DNA of 64,000 nt from Corallococcus silvisoli (GTDB lineage: Bacteria > Myxococcota > Myxococcia > Myxococcales > Myxococcaceae), in the NCBI RefSeq assembly GCF_009909145.1, contig NZ_JAAAPJ010000009.1, positions 248,001-312,000 of the forward strand, in the 5' to 3' direction. The position numbers were made by a program, and so were the translations under genes. The notes under the pieces were generated by a model. The model made no database searches. It was not told the origin of the DNA and saw only the letters and a program-made list of their open reading frames with translations. This document shows, piece after piece, positions 44,878 through 53,273 of the stretch. The number at the start of each line of letters is the position of its first letter. Within the stretch, counting starts at the first letter, position 1.

Positions 44878-45750
44878 ATGTTCGCCTCGAAGCTGCCGAA
44901 GCTGGCCCAGACGTCGACCCGGCTGTTCAAGCACACCTCGCAGTTGAGCCGCCCCTTCAGCACGCAGGTGCATCCGGACCAGGCGCTCCAGGAGCTGGCG
45001 CACAAGAACAAGGCCCGCAACAACGGCCTGGACCTGATGAACGACATCATGGGCGCGGAGGACCGGCGCCATGGCGGCAACAACCAGCTGGCGCCGCGCA
45101 TCCGGCCGGACGTGGACCTGTCGCGACGCGACAACCACCCGTTCAACGAGGTGCAGCCGAAGTACGACACGCCCAAGTCGGCCATCGACAAGGGGGGCAA
45201 GCTCCAACCGGTGGACCCGAAGGACCGCGCGGTGACGCTGACGGAGCACGTGGACGGCGCGAAGGAGATCAAGGCCCACTCCCCCTACACGTCCTTCAGT
45301 GGCGTGCCCGTGGGCGTGGACGGCAAGGCGACGCAGAAGAAGCTCGTCGACAACCCGGACTACGGCCAGAACCGCATCCTCCACAACCCGACCCAGGACG
45401 CGAAGGGCGGGGACGTGTTCGATCAGTTCGACATCCAGCGCGACCTCCGCACGTCCACCCATCCGGGCCTGGATGAGACGGCCGTGAACCGCAGCCAGCC
45501 CGGCAAGCCCCTCTGGCAGCCGGAGCCCCACGAGCGGAAGATCCTGGCGGACGTCGGCGTGGATCCGACGAAGTCCAGCTTCACCTTCCGCGAGCGCGCC
45601 ATGATGAACTCCGCGCGCGACCAGGAGTACCTCGTGCGAGGCACCATCCACGACTTCACGCTGGAGCGCCCCAATGACCAGGGCGAGCTGAAGCCCGTGC
45701 CGCGCGAGCAGTTCGGCGACCTGTTCGACACCGCGCACACGAAGAAGTAG
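44878..45750 (+). CDS. Uncharacterised protein with Ser/Arg-rich N-terminus
   Basis: A 290-aa protein, ATG at 44878 after AAAGGGA; a TTG two codons before is the only alternative. The first 35 residues are basic, rich in Ser/Thr/Leu and resemble a mitochondrial-type presequence more than a bacterial signal. The central part has long polar stretches, and HSPYTSFSGVPVG with a later RDQEYLVRGTI is faintly reminiscent of ADP-ribosyltransferase toxins (STS-like and E-x-E-like motifs), but only faintly. No cysteines are seen. It stands alone with its own promoter region and a terminator. Confidence 0.6.
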   Translation: MFASKLPKLAQTSTRLFKHTSQLSRPFSTQVHPDQALQELAHKNKARNNGLDLMNDIMGAEDRRHGGNNQLAPRIRPDVDLSRRDNHPFNEVQPKYDTPKSAIDKGGKLQPVDPKDRAVTLTEHVDGAKEIKAHSPYTSFSGVPVGVDGKATQKKLVDNPDYGQNRILHNPTQDAKGGDVFDQFDIQRDLRTSTHPGLDETAVNRSQPGKPLWQPEPHERKILADVGVDPTKSSFTFRERAMMNSARDQEYLVRGTIHDFTLERPNDQGELKPVPREQFGDLFDTAHTKK

Positions 45751-45761
45751 CCCTGCTCGAC

Positions 45762-45790
45762 GCCCCGGCCCGCCACCTCCAGGCCGGGGC
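45762..45790. terminator. Terminator hairpin between convergent genes
   Basis: GCCCCGGCC at 45762-45770 pairs with GGCCGGGGC at 45782-45790, 11 nt loop. It sits between the unknown gene and the HdeD-type gene. Confidence 0.5.
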
Positions 45791-45865
45791 CGACTTCACC
45801 CGTGGATATCCTTGAATTCACAGCCAGTGACGAGCCACCAGGGCTGCCCTGGCGCGCTCATCCGC

Positions 45866-46459
45866 TCAGGCCTCGAAGCGCCGCAGGCCCCGGCGCAGCA
45901 TGAGCGAGCCCGACATCATGGAGATGCCGCGGAAGAGCACGGCGACGCCGACGAGCGTGCCCACGAGCCACACGGAGGACCGGGGCCACTGCGCCATGAC
46001 GCTGAGGCCGAGGACCAGGGAGATGAGCCCGTAGGCCAGGTCCCAGCCCCATTGGGCATAGCGGTCCATGACGGACGTGATGACGTGGAAGAGGCCGCTG
46101 GCGAAGAAGTAGCCGGCGATCAGCAACGTCAGCGAGGCGAGTCCCGCGCCTGGGTACATGACGGTGAGGATGCCGACGACCGTGGTGAGGACGCCGCCGA
46201 GCATGAAGGACCAGAAGGTGCCGGTGCCCTCGGAGCGGCTCCGGACGGCCGCGATGATTTCGAGCACGCCGCCGATCACGAGCATCATCCCCACGAAGTA
46301 GATGGTGATGACGCTGGTGAAGAACGTGGCGCCCAGCAGCACCAGGCCCGCGAGTGCCGTCAGGATGCCCAGGAGGAAGGGAGCGCCCCACATGGCCGAC
46401 GCCCCCCGGGGAGGACGGTCGGGCCGGGTCTCCGGCGTGCGTTCGACGTTCGTTTGCAT
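45866..46459 (-). CDS. HdeD/DUF308 family membrane protein
   Basis: A 197-aa protein with six hydrophobic helices in three hairpins, starting with ATG at 46459 after GGAGA. The repeated motif ...GILTALAGLVLLGATFF, GGVLEIIAAVRSR and GYFFASGLFHVITSV matches the DUF308/HdeD acid-resistance family. Such proteins are common in stress regulons; their molecular role is not known. A cytosolic N-terminus of about 24 residues precedes the first helix. Confidence 0.85.
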   Translation of the reverse strand: MQTNVERTPETRPDRPPRGASAMWGAPFLLGILTALAGLVLLGATFFTSVITIYFVGMMLVIGGVLEIIAAVRSRSEGTGTFWSFMLGGVLTTVVGILTVMYPGAGLASLTLLIAGYFFASGLFHVITSVMDRYAQWGWDLAYGLISLVLGLSVMAQWPRSSVWLVGTLVGVAVLFRGISMMSGSLMLRRGLRRFEA

Positions 46460-46640
46460 GGCGATCTCCGCGGTGGTGGCTCCCGGCATCGAGCACCCTC
46501 GGCCGCCTGCCGGTCCGGGAGCGGACACGCTGGAAGCGTTTCCTTCTGGAAGATGGGATCGCCGCCGGATGCGAACAATCCGCCCATCCCGGCGGGACGG
46601 GGCGGAGTTCCAAGCGGGGGCCCGGAAGGGCCGCCGCGCT

Positions 46641-47543
46641 TCAGGGTTCGGCGGGGGGATACGGGGGAGCGAGGAAGACCGCGCCGGGCTCCTTGCGGAA
46701 CCAGGTGAGCTGCCGCTTGGCGTAGCGGCGGGTCTCCTGCGCCGTGTCGGCGATGGCCTCGTCGCGGGTCATCCGGCCCTCGACCACGGCCCGGGCCTGC
46801 ACGTAGCCGACGCTGCGCATGGGGGCCGCGTCCGCGTAGCCGCGCTCCAGCAGGGCCTGGGTCTCCTCCACGAGGCCGCGTGAGAACAGCGCCTCCGTGC
46901 GCGCGTTGATGGCGGCGTAGAGGGCGCCACGGGGCGGGTCGAGCACGAACAACCGGAAGGGGTAGCGATCCGGCGCGAAGGCATGGGCGCGGCGGAACTC
47001 CGAGGCAGGGATGCCCGTCTGCGCATGGATCTCCAGGGCGCGGACGACGCGCACCAGATCCTGGGGCGGCAGCTTCGCGGCGGTCTCGGGGTCCACCTCC
47101 GCGAGTCGGCGGTGCACGGCCTCCCTCCCCTGCTCCGTCGCCAGGACGTCCAGCTCCGCGCGCAGGGAAGGCAGCGCGCCGGGCGCGTCGACCACGCCAT
47201 GTAGCAGGATGCGCAGGTACAGGCCGGTGCCGCCGACGACGAACACCGGGCGTCCACGCGAGGCGATGGCCGTGATGGCCGCATCCGCGCGGCGTTGGAA
47301 CTCAGCGGCGGAGAAGGGCTCCAGCGGATCCACGCAGGAGACGAGGTGGTGCGGCACGGCGGCACGCTCTTCGTCGGAAGGCTTGGCCGTGCCGATATCG
47401 AAGGCACGGTAGACCTGCTGTGAATCCGCGCTGACGATCTCCCCGCCCGCGGCGCGAGCCCAGGCGATGGCCAGCGCCGTCTTTCCCGACGCCGTAGGCC
47501 CCGCGATCACCGTCAACGGCACCCGTGTCTCAGCCACCGTCAT
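46641..47543 (-). CDS. miaA: tRNA dimethylallyltransferase (MiaA)
   Basis: A 300-aa protein, ATG at 47543 (a longer frame has shadow composition). The P-loop is GPTASGKTALA, followed by the DSQQVYRAFDIGTAKP segment, which binds tRNA and prenyl donor, GGTGLYLRILLHGV and the MiaA helix-loop region. It prenylates A37 of tRNAs that read UNN codons. It is 207 nt downstream of the HprK-like gene in the same direction, so it is probably separate from that operon. Confidence 0.95.
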   Translation of the reverse strand: MTVAETRVPLTVIAGPTASGKTALAIAWARAAGGEIVSADSQQVYRAFDIGTAKPSDEERAAVPHHLVSCVDPLEPFSAAEFQRRADAAITAIASRGRPVFVVGGTGLYLRILLHGVVDAPGALPSLRAELDVLATEQGREAVHRRLAEVDPETAAKLPPQDLVRVVRALEIHAQTGIPASEFRRAHAFAPDRYPFRLFVLDPPRGALYAAINARTEALFSRGLVEETQALLERGYADAAPMRSVGYVQARAVVEGRMTRDEAIADTAQETRRYAKRQLTWFRKEPGAVFLAPPYPPAEP

Positions 47544-47750
47544 CCGCCTCCACGGCCCGCTGTAACGCAGACGCGCGGCAAGCGCGAGTCCCAGCAGCCA
47601 GCGCTGAGGTCCAGCCCCGTGCGCCCGCGCCATCCACACCGCGACCGCCAGCAAAGCCGCGACGCCCGATGACTCCCACCGCCGAGACGGCCTCGACGCA
47701 CCGGGCCTCCCTCACCGCTGCGGCCGTCAAGACCGCGCTCCGCTCCGCGC

Positions 47751-48590
47751 CTACGTGCCCAGCCGCGCCCGCACGACCGCGGCGGCGGAGGCATCGCGGG
47801 AGAACACCAGCCGTCCGGTCTCCACCGACGACAGCAGACGCCCCGCCGCGCCCACCAGCGCACCGCGCCCCTCCACGGTGGGCTCGGGCAGCATCGCGTT
47901 GAGCAACAACACTCGGGCCACCTCCCCCGCGCGCTGCCCTTCCCACCGGGAAGCCGCGTCCCAGGCGAGCGTCCCCACCGTTACCAGCGCCGCCTCGAAG
48001 GCCCGGGTCCCCAGGTTCCAGGGGGTCCCCGCGGCACGCCAGCCCCCACCCTCCACCGGCCACACCGCCACCAGTTCATCCGCGAGCACCGTCCCGCCCG
48101 CCTCACGCCACAGCCCGCCCAAGGTGCTCTTCCCCGCGCCGGAGTTCCCCACGAACAGCGCGGCCCGCCCCCCGTGCGCCACCCCCACGCCGTGGATCAG
48201 CAACCCACCGCGCTCCGCCAGCGCCAGCGCCAGCATCACCTTGAGCACGCTCTCCACCGGGAACCGGCCCGACCCGATGACGTCCGCGTGGCGCCGATCC
48301 GCGGAGAGCACCGCGGAGTAGTCCGCGCCCTCCACCCGCAGCGTCCCCGACGCGCCAACCTCCAGCCGGGGCAGCTCGTGGATGACCGGTGGGGCCCGCG
48401 GAGCCGAAGGCGCCCGCAGCACGAGGCGCGCATCAGGAGTGCCCGCGTCCGGCGCGAGGAACGCGCCAAACACACGGCGGAGGACGTCACCGAGCGCGCC
48501 CTCCTCCACGTCCAGCGCCACCGTCCACCCCGCGAGGGCGATCCGGAGCGCTGACTTCCGGGGACCCGATCCCGGGTCCCCGCCCGTCAC
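47751..48590 (-). CDS. HprK-like kinase of a peptide-modification operon
   Basis: A 279-aa protein. The GTG at 48590 overlaps the stop of the 58-aa peptide gene (GTGA), which decides the start. It shows the HPr kinase core: LLIHGVGVAHGG with His133, Walker A GNSGAGKST (148-156), and LADELVAV as the acidic step after it. The HPr-kinase signature used for phosphorolysis, found after the P-loop in true HprK, is not recognised. Related HprK-like proteins phosphorylate peptides in some lasso-peptide clusters. It is the last gene of a compact operon that begins with a peptidase. Miles from any HPr gene in this window. Confidence 0.82.
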   Translation of the reverse strand: MTGGDPGSGPRKSALRIALAGWTVALDVEEGALGDVLRRVFGAFLAPDAGTPDARLVLRAPSAPRAPPVIHELPRLEVGASGTLRVEGADYSAVLSADRRHADVIGSGRFPVESVLKVMLALALAERGGLLIHGVGVAHGGRAALFVGNSGAGKSTLGGLWREAGGTVLADELVAVWPVEGGGWRAAGTPWNLGTRAFEAALVTVGTLAWDAASRWEGQRAGEVARVLLLNAMLPEPTVEGRGALVGAAGRLLSSVETGRLVFSRDASAAAVVRARLGT

Positions 48591-48763
48591 GGCACGCACT
48601 CCGATTCGCCCGGAATGGAGCAGACGGAGATCTGCGCCAGCGCGACGAACGGCTGCTCCCACAGGATGGCGGGCGGCACGTACACGGGCGCCACCGCCGA
48701 ACCCGTCGACTCGGGCGAACCAGGGGGGCCCGCGGGGGGCTGCTGAAGAGGTCGTGTGCTCAC
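48587..48763 (-). CDS. 58-aa peptide, candidate substrate of the HprK-like/PqqD-like system
   Basis: A 58-residue open frame with GTG at 48763 overlapping the stop of the large propeller gene (GTGA) and its own stop overlapping the GTG of the HprK-like gene (GTGA). Both couplings make it a probable gene although short and easily hidden by a longer frame. The N-terminal two thirds are Pro/Ser/Gly-rich, leader-like (PPAGPPGSPEST), then a hydrophobic PPAILWEQPFVALAQ; the last 14 residues carry two cysteines seven residues apart (VCSIPGESECVP) and Ser residues. This is a plausible modified core. No database match can be claimed. Confidence 0.7.
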   Translation of the reverse strand: MSTRPLQQPPAGPPGSPESTGSAVAPVYVPPAILWEQPFVALAQISVCSIPGESECVP

Positions 48764-51700
48764 TGGAAGGGAACCGGGAACGCGCAGATACGACCATCCG
48801 CGGAGCCAACATGCAACCGGCCCACGGTGTGGTCGATGGTCGGAGTGCCGATGTCCTGTGCGCTGCCCACCGTCACCTGCCCCGAGTCCACGCCGGTCTC
48901 CAGCTCCAACTGGTGCACCTTTCCGTCCGTGCTCCCGACGTAGATGCGCGCCACGCCGTTCTGGTTGAGGGTGAAGGAGCCGGACGGGCCCGCGATGGGC
49001 GTCGACCACAGCTTCACGGGCACGTTGCTCGCGTCCATCTCGTAGCGCTCCACGCGGCCGTTCGCCAGGCTGACCACGAAGCCCCGCCCCAGCGGCCGCG
49101 CGAAGTGCGTGAACGCGGACGTGGACGGCGAGGGCCGCGTCGCGACGGACAAGGACCACACCGTCGCCAGCGTGGAGGGATCCACCCCGTACACCATGCC
49201 GTCGCTGGACGTGACCAGGATCTGGTTGCTGGTGGCGTTGCGCACCACACCGAACTCCAGGTCGCCCATCACGCGGCGCGCCAGCTCCTGCCCGGTGAGG
49301 CTGTCCAACACCCGCAGCGTGGACGTGCTGCCCACGCCCGACTTCGTCCCGACGTAGAGCCGGTTGGTCGTGTAGTCCACCAACATGCCGCCGCTCACCA
49401 TGCCCAGATCCCCGGGCCGGTAGCGCCAGATGAGCGCGCCCGTGGCCGCGTTCAGCGCGACCACCTGGTTCTGCGCGGCGGAGGACACGCGCGTCGCGAA
49501 GAACGCCAGGTCCACGTTCGAGTACACCGCCCGGTACGCCGGGTTCGCGTAGTCCAGCAGCTGCGTCACCGGGAACGAGTTGATGTTCCCCAGGCCCAGC
49601 GTGGTGTTCTTCCACAGGAACTCCCCCGTGGCCGCGTTGAGCACCGCGGGGACTCCGGCCTGGTCGCCCACGACGATGAACTGCTGCCCGCCCCGGCCCA
49701 GCAGCGGCACCACCGGGAAGCGACTGCCAATCAGCCCCGACAGCTTCACCGGCCGGAAGCGCTCCGCGCCGTCCAGGGACGGGTTCACCGTGTTCGTGAG
49801 CGTGCCCACCACGGAGTCGTTGAAGGAGCTGAAGATGCCCACCCCCAGCTCGGTGACGGGCTGCAGCAGCGACGACAACCCCACCGAGTAGCACCACAGC
49901 GGGTTGCCCGCCGTGCGCGCCCGGGGCGTGGCCAGGAGGCCCTGGGACGTGGGCTGGTTGCCCGGCCCGTACCTGCGTTCGTCGTCCGCGTTGTACACGC
50001 GGTAGACGTACGTCGTGCCGTTGGCGACCGACGTGTCCGTGAACGAGGACGCGGAGCTGAACTCATCCGCGTACACCACCGTCGCGTTGCCCAGCACGTC
50101 GCCCACCGCGTAGCGCCTGCCGCTGACAGGCGCGGTGTTGGGAGGCGCCGTCCCCTGCGCGCGCAGCACCAGCGTGCCGCCGTGGTTGAAGGGGTTGTCC
50201 CACGTCAACGTCACGCCGCCGTCGCGAGCCACGCCCGTGAGGCGCGCCACGTCCGGAGCCGCGGCCACCGCGAGCAGCGTCATCGTCGCTTCCACGCGGA
50301 TGCGCGCGTCGTTGTAGCCCTGGTTCAGCTCCAGGCGGTGGCGGAACGCCGTGTCGGCCGTGACGGCCGTGAAGCCCGAATAGGTGATGCGGAAGACGGC
50401 CTCGCCGCCCACCGGGATGCCCGTCTCCGACTCCCAGGTGTAGCCCGCCGCGTCCGAGTAGACGATCCAGTCCCCGAACGCCTGCTGCCCGGAGGCGGCC
50501 ACGGCGAAGTAGTTCACCGCGGGCTTGAGCAGCTTCACCTCGTAGATGGGCAACTCACCGCGGTTCTGCACCGTGTACGCCACCGTCACGTTGGTGGACG
50601 CGGTGGACATCGATTCGTGGCTGAGCCGCACGCGGTGCTGCGCGAGGCTGCCCTTGCGCGCGGTGACCACATCCCCCGCCACCGCGGAGCCGTTGAGCGT
50701 CGCGTCCACCTGGGAGCGGAACTGGTAGCTCGCACCCGGCGTGCCCGACACCTGGAAGCGCCAGGTGAACTGGGCGGAGGCCCCGGGGGCGAGCTGCGCC
50801 ACGCTGTCGGGCGAGGGCCCCGACACGAGCGTCGCCGTCGCGTTGCCCACCAGCACCGGCGCGCGGGGGCGCACGTTCGAGTACGTGTTCGCGCTGGACG
50901 CGTTCAGCACGGTGAGCCGCAGGGTCACCTGCTCCCCACTGAACGCGTCCACGATGTCCATGTCCGCCGCCGCGGCCAGGTTGCCCACGTCCACCTGCGG
51001 CGAGTCCGCGAGCGGGGCGTTGGCGTTGTTGCTGGTCGTGTGCGCGCGCACGCGGGCCGCCACGGTGCCCGCCGCGGTGGGCCTCACGTTGGCCACGAAG
51101 ATGCCCGCGGCCCGCACGGCGATGGACTTGTTCGCGTCCTTGCTCACGAACTGGAGCGGCACTGCGCTGGTGGAGGTGGGGTTGTCCACCGTCACGGTGC
51201 CCGCCGCGGTCCCCCGGTTCTCCACCACGACGCGGGCCACGGCCGCCGCGTTGACCGCCATCACGCGCGGCAGCAGCGTCACGGTGGTGGCCAGCGGAGT
51301 GCGCGTCCACGAGGAGCTGTTCAGGTTGATGGTGTAGTTGGTGCCGTCGCACTGGTCGCGGCCATAGGTCCCCGCCACCAGCCGCTCGTTGGTCTTGTCG
51401 GTGGCGCGATCCGATGGGGCCACCACGCTCAGCACGAAGCGCGCGGTCTGCGTCCTCGCCAGCCCCCGGCCATTCTCCACGCAGCCCAGCGTGGACTGGA
51501 AGGTGATGCGGCGCTGGTTCGCGTCGAAGTACTCGACCTTCCACGCCGGTGAGTCCTCCGCGGCCAGCCCGTCCAGCAGCTGGTAGCCGTCCGGCAGGAC
51601 GAAGGACACCTCCGACAGGCGCGAATCGCTCGTGGCCGTGGACGTGTTGGTCACCTCCACGACCAGGTCGGACGCGTCGTCCATCACCACCTGGGCGACC

Positions 51701-51798
51701 GTCTCTCCGGGCGCGGGGACCAGGCGCGCGCTCCACGTCTGGGAGAAGCCCGCCGCGGGCAGCAGCAGGGCGAACAGCATGAGGGTGCGGACGTTCAT
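48760..51798 (-). CDS. Secreted Ig-like / beta-propeller protein
   Basis: A 1012-aa protein; ATG at 51798 after GAGG, with a signal peptide of 20 residues ending at GFSQ. Residues about 20-530 are a series of Ig/CARDB-like beta modules rich in Thr, Ser, Ala and Val; about 535-640 resembles a fibronectin-type segment (TYVYRVYNADDERRYG); about 650-1012 is a PQQ-type propeller (GVPAVLNAATGEFLWK, VVALNAATGALIWRY, KVHQLELETGVDS). It should act outside the inner membrane, perhaps holding or displaying another product of the operon. It overlaps the next gene by 4 nt. Confidence 0.82.
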   Translation of the reverse strand: MNVRTLMLFALLLPAAGFSQTWSARLVPAPGETVAQVVMDDASDLVVEVTNTSTATSDSRLSEVSFVLPDGYQLLDGLAAEDSPAWKVEYFDANQRRITFQSTLGCVENGRGLARTQTARFVLSVVAPSDRATDKTNERLVAGTYGRDQCDGTNYTINLNSSSWTRTPLATTVTLLPRVMAVNAAAVARVVVENRGTAAGTVTVDNPTSTSAVPLQFVSKDANKSIAVRAAGIFVANVRPTAAGTVAARVRAHTTSNNANAPLADSPQVDVGNLAAAADMDIVDAFSGEQVTLRLTVLNASSANTYSNVRPRAPVLVGNATATLVSGPSPDSVAQLAPGASAQFTWRFQVSGTPGASYQFRSQVDATLNGSAVAGDVVTARKGSLAQHRVRLSHESMSTASTNVTVAYTVQNRGELPIYEVKLLKPAVNYFAVAASGQQAFGDWIVYSDAAGYTWESETGIPVGGEAVFRITYSGFTAVTADTAFRHRLELNQGYNDARIRVEATMTLLAVAAAPDVARLTGVARDGGVTLTWDNPFNHGGTLVLRAQGTAPPNTAPVSGRRYAVGDVLGNATVVYADEFSSASSFTDTSVANGTTYVYRVYNADDERRYGPGNQPTSQGLLATPRARTAGNPLWCYSVGLSSLLQPVTELGVGIFSSFNDSVVGTLTNTVNPSLDGAERFRPVKLSGLIGSRFPVVPLLGRGGQQFIVVGDQAGVPAVLNAATGEFLWKNTTLGLGNINSFPVTQLLDYANPAYRAVYSNVDLAFFATRVSSAAQNQVVALNAATGALIWRYRPGDLGMVSGGMLVDYTTNRLYVGTKSGVGSTSTLRVLDSLTGQELARRVMGDLEFGVVRNATSNQILVTSSDGMVYGVDPSTLATVWSLSVATRPSPSTSAFTHFARPLGRGFVVSLANGRVERYEMDASNVPVKLWSTPIAGPSGSFTLNQNGVARIYVGSTDGKVHQLELETGVDSGQVTVGSAQDIGTPTIDHTVGRLHVGSADGRICAFPVPFQ

Positions 51799-51811
51799 GG
51801 CGGGCCTCACG

Positions 51812-52384
51812 TCACGGCTCCAGGGTGAAGGAGGTGGTGGCCAGCTGCGCGCCGTCCAGGAAGAAGCGCACCTGCCACGTGCCCGTCATGCGCGCCATGG
51901 ACACCGTGGTGCCCGCCACCGGCAGCGAGAAGCGCAGCGTGCGGGACTCCTCGGGCGGCGCCTCCACGGCCGTGCTCCGCTTCTCATACGGGCGGCCACC
52001 CGGCGTGATGAACTCCACGTCCACCTGGCCCTTGCCCCGGACGCCGCTCACCACGAAGTCCACGTCCACCTGCTGCACCTCGGACAACCCCACCGGCTCG
52101 GAGCCCGCGCCCACCACCTGCGCGCTGCCAGACGGGGGCGGCGACGCGACGGGAGGTGGCTCCTCCTCCACGACCTCGTCCGGAGGCGGCCCGTCCACCG
52201 GCGCCGGGGGCGGCGGCTGGGCCACGCTCCCGCCCCCCGCCAGCACGTCCGTCGGATCCACGGGGCCGGCCGAGCCGCCCCCCGGTCCTGGCGTCACGGC
52301 AGGAGGCGGCAGGGGCGAAAGGCCCTCCGAGCACGCCGACAGCACCATCGCACCCGCCAGCACCACCACGAGCGCCCGCATCAT
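51812..52384 (-). CDS. Proline-rich lipoprotein of the HprK-like/PqqD-like operon
   Basis: A 190-aa protein, ATG overlapping the PqqD-like stop (ATGA). Lipobox VLSAC gives Cys18. A long Pro/Gly/Glu-rich spacer (about 20-90) leads to a small beta-sandwich (about 95-190) with VDVDFVVSGVRGKGQVDVEF and GTWQVRFFLDGAQ. This resembles a chaperone- or scaffold-like domain on a flexible tether. The function is not known. Fourteen nucleotides separate it from the propeller gene downstream. Confidence 0.75.
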   Translation of the reverse strand: MMRALVVVLAGAMVLSACSEGLSPLPPPAVTPGPGGGSAGPVDPTDVLAGGGSVAQPPPPAPVDGPPPDEVVEEEPPPVASPPPSGSAQVVGAGSEPVGLSEVQQVDVDFVVSGVRGKGQVDVEFITPGGRPYEKRSTAVEAPPEESRTLRFSLPVAGTTVSMARMTGTWQVRFFLDGAQLATTSFTLEP

Positions 52385-52695
52385 GCACCCCCCAGAGGCG
52401 CGACACCGGCCGGCGCGCGCACTTCATCCATCAGACCCTTGCGCCGCAGCTCCTCCAGGAACCGCAGCGTGTCAGCCAGCACCGGGCCAACGTCGGTCGA
52501 AAACTCGAGCGCCACCTGCTCCGCCACCGCCCGGGCCGTGCGCTGTCCGTCACACAGCGCCCAGATGCGCGCCGCCACCGGGTTGAGCCCCCGCAGCGTG
52601 CGCCCCTCCGCGTCCAGCACGAGGAAGTCCGCGCCAAATCCCTCGCCCGAAGCCCCCGGGCGCCGCTGGGGAACACTCTCAGCCGTGAAGCTCAT
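52381..52695 (-). CDS. PqqD-family peptide chaperone-like protein
   Basis: A 104-aa protein. The ATG at 52695 overlaps the stop of the peptidase gene (ATGA). The RRE/PqqD fold is recognised from DFLVLDAEGRTLRGLNPVAARIWALCDG, read as strand, loop and helix, and the following winged-helix part (VADTLRFLEELRRKGLM, from LADTLRF). PqqD proteins bind leader peptides and present them to modifying enzymes. Location between a peptidase and a lipoprotein and its linkage to an HprK-like kinase suggest it recognises the 58-aa peptide. Confidence 0.85.
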   Translation of the reverse strand: MSFTAESVPQRRPGASGEGFGADFLVLDAEGRTLRGLNPVAARIWALCDGQRTARAVAEQVALEFSTDVGPVLADTLRFLEELRRKGLMDEVRAPAGVAPLGGA

Positions 52696-53102
52696 GCGCG
52701 CCCTGCCCTGCCCAACCACGCGGCGATCCTCCGCTTCAGGGCCACCCGCCAGCGGCCCACCGCGCGCGGGCCCACGTCCCAGCGCTCCATCTCCAGCAGG
52801 GCGCCTCCCCGGCGCACACGCCGCGCACGTCCCAGGATACGGAAGAGGGGCAGCGGCGGATCTTCCACGCCGCCGTTGTCCCCGCGCAGCGCGCAGACGC
52901 GGCCGTCGCACCAGCGCACCCGGTGCAGCACCAGCGCGGACTCGAAGCGCGCCAGCACCACCTCGCCCGGGCGCGGCGCCTCCACCAGCGGCTCCACCTC
53001 CGCCACGTCCCCTGCCCGCAACGACGGCCACATGCTGTCCCCATCCACGGGGATCCAGCGAGGACCTTCGATCACGGGCGAGGTGTGGGAAGTGCTCGAC
53101 AT
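52692..53102 (-). CDS. S24/S26-family peptidase, Sec11-like (Ser-His-Asp)
   Basis: A 136-aa protein, ATG at 53102. The core has VDGDSMWPSLRAGD with Ser23, LVLHRV with His60 and ALRGDN with Asp75; the Ser-His-Asp arrangement matches archaeal/Sec11-type signal peptidases rather than the Ser-Lys LepB type. There is no obvious membrane helix, unusual for a signal peptidase. It is the first gene of the operon that holds the 58-aa peptide, so a maturation-protease role is attractive. A 171 nt gap separates it from hisS. Confidence 0.82.
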   Translation of the reverse strand: MSSTSHTSPVIEGPRWIPVDGDSMWPSLRAGDVAEVEPLVEAPRPGEVVLARFESALVLHRVRWCDGRVCALRGDNGGVEDPPLPLFRILGRARRVRRGGALLEMERWDVGPRAVGRWRVALKRRIAAWLGRAGRA

Positions 53103-53273
53103 CGAGGACGGAATCTACTCCAGCCTCTCAACGGCCGCGAATCCCCGCGCCCTCGTTCCCCCAGCGATTCCCGGGACTTACGCTGCTTAACACCTTTACT
53201 CCTGGATTTTCAGGGAAGACAGGCCGCCCTGCCCCCCTCCGGCCCGGACGAGCGGACCGGAAGGCGGCGCGGA

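Noticed and set aside
48382..51552. Long plus-strand open frame antisense to the propeller gene
   Set aside because: Composition is Arg/His/Gln-rich, as expected of a shadow frame in very GC-rich DNA, and the minus-strand protein has a signal peptide and propeller repeats.
47751..53102. A lasso-peptide gene cluster
   Set aside because: No lasso cyclase (asparagine-synthetase-like) or B2 transglutaminase-type protease is encoded nearby, and the peptide ends without the usual ring-Gly/Asp layout.
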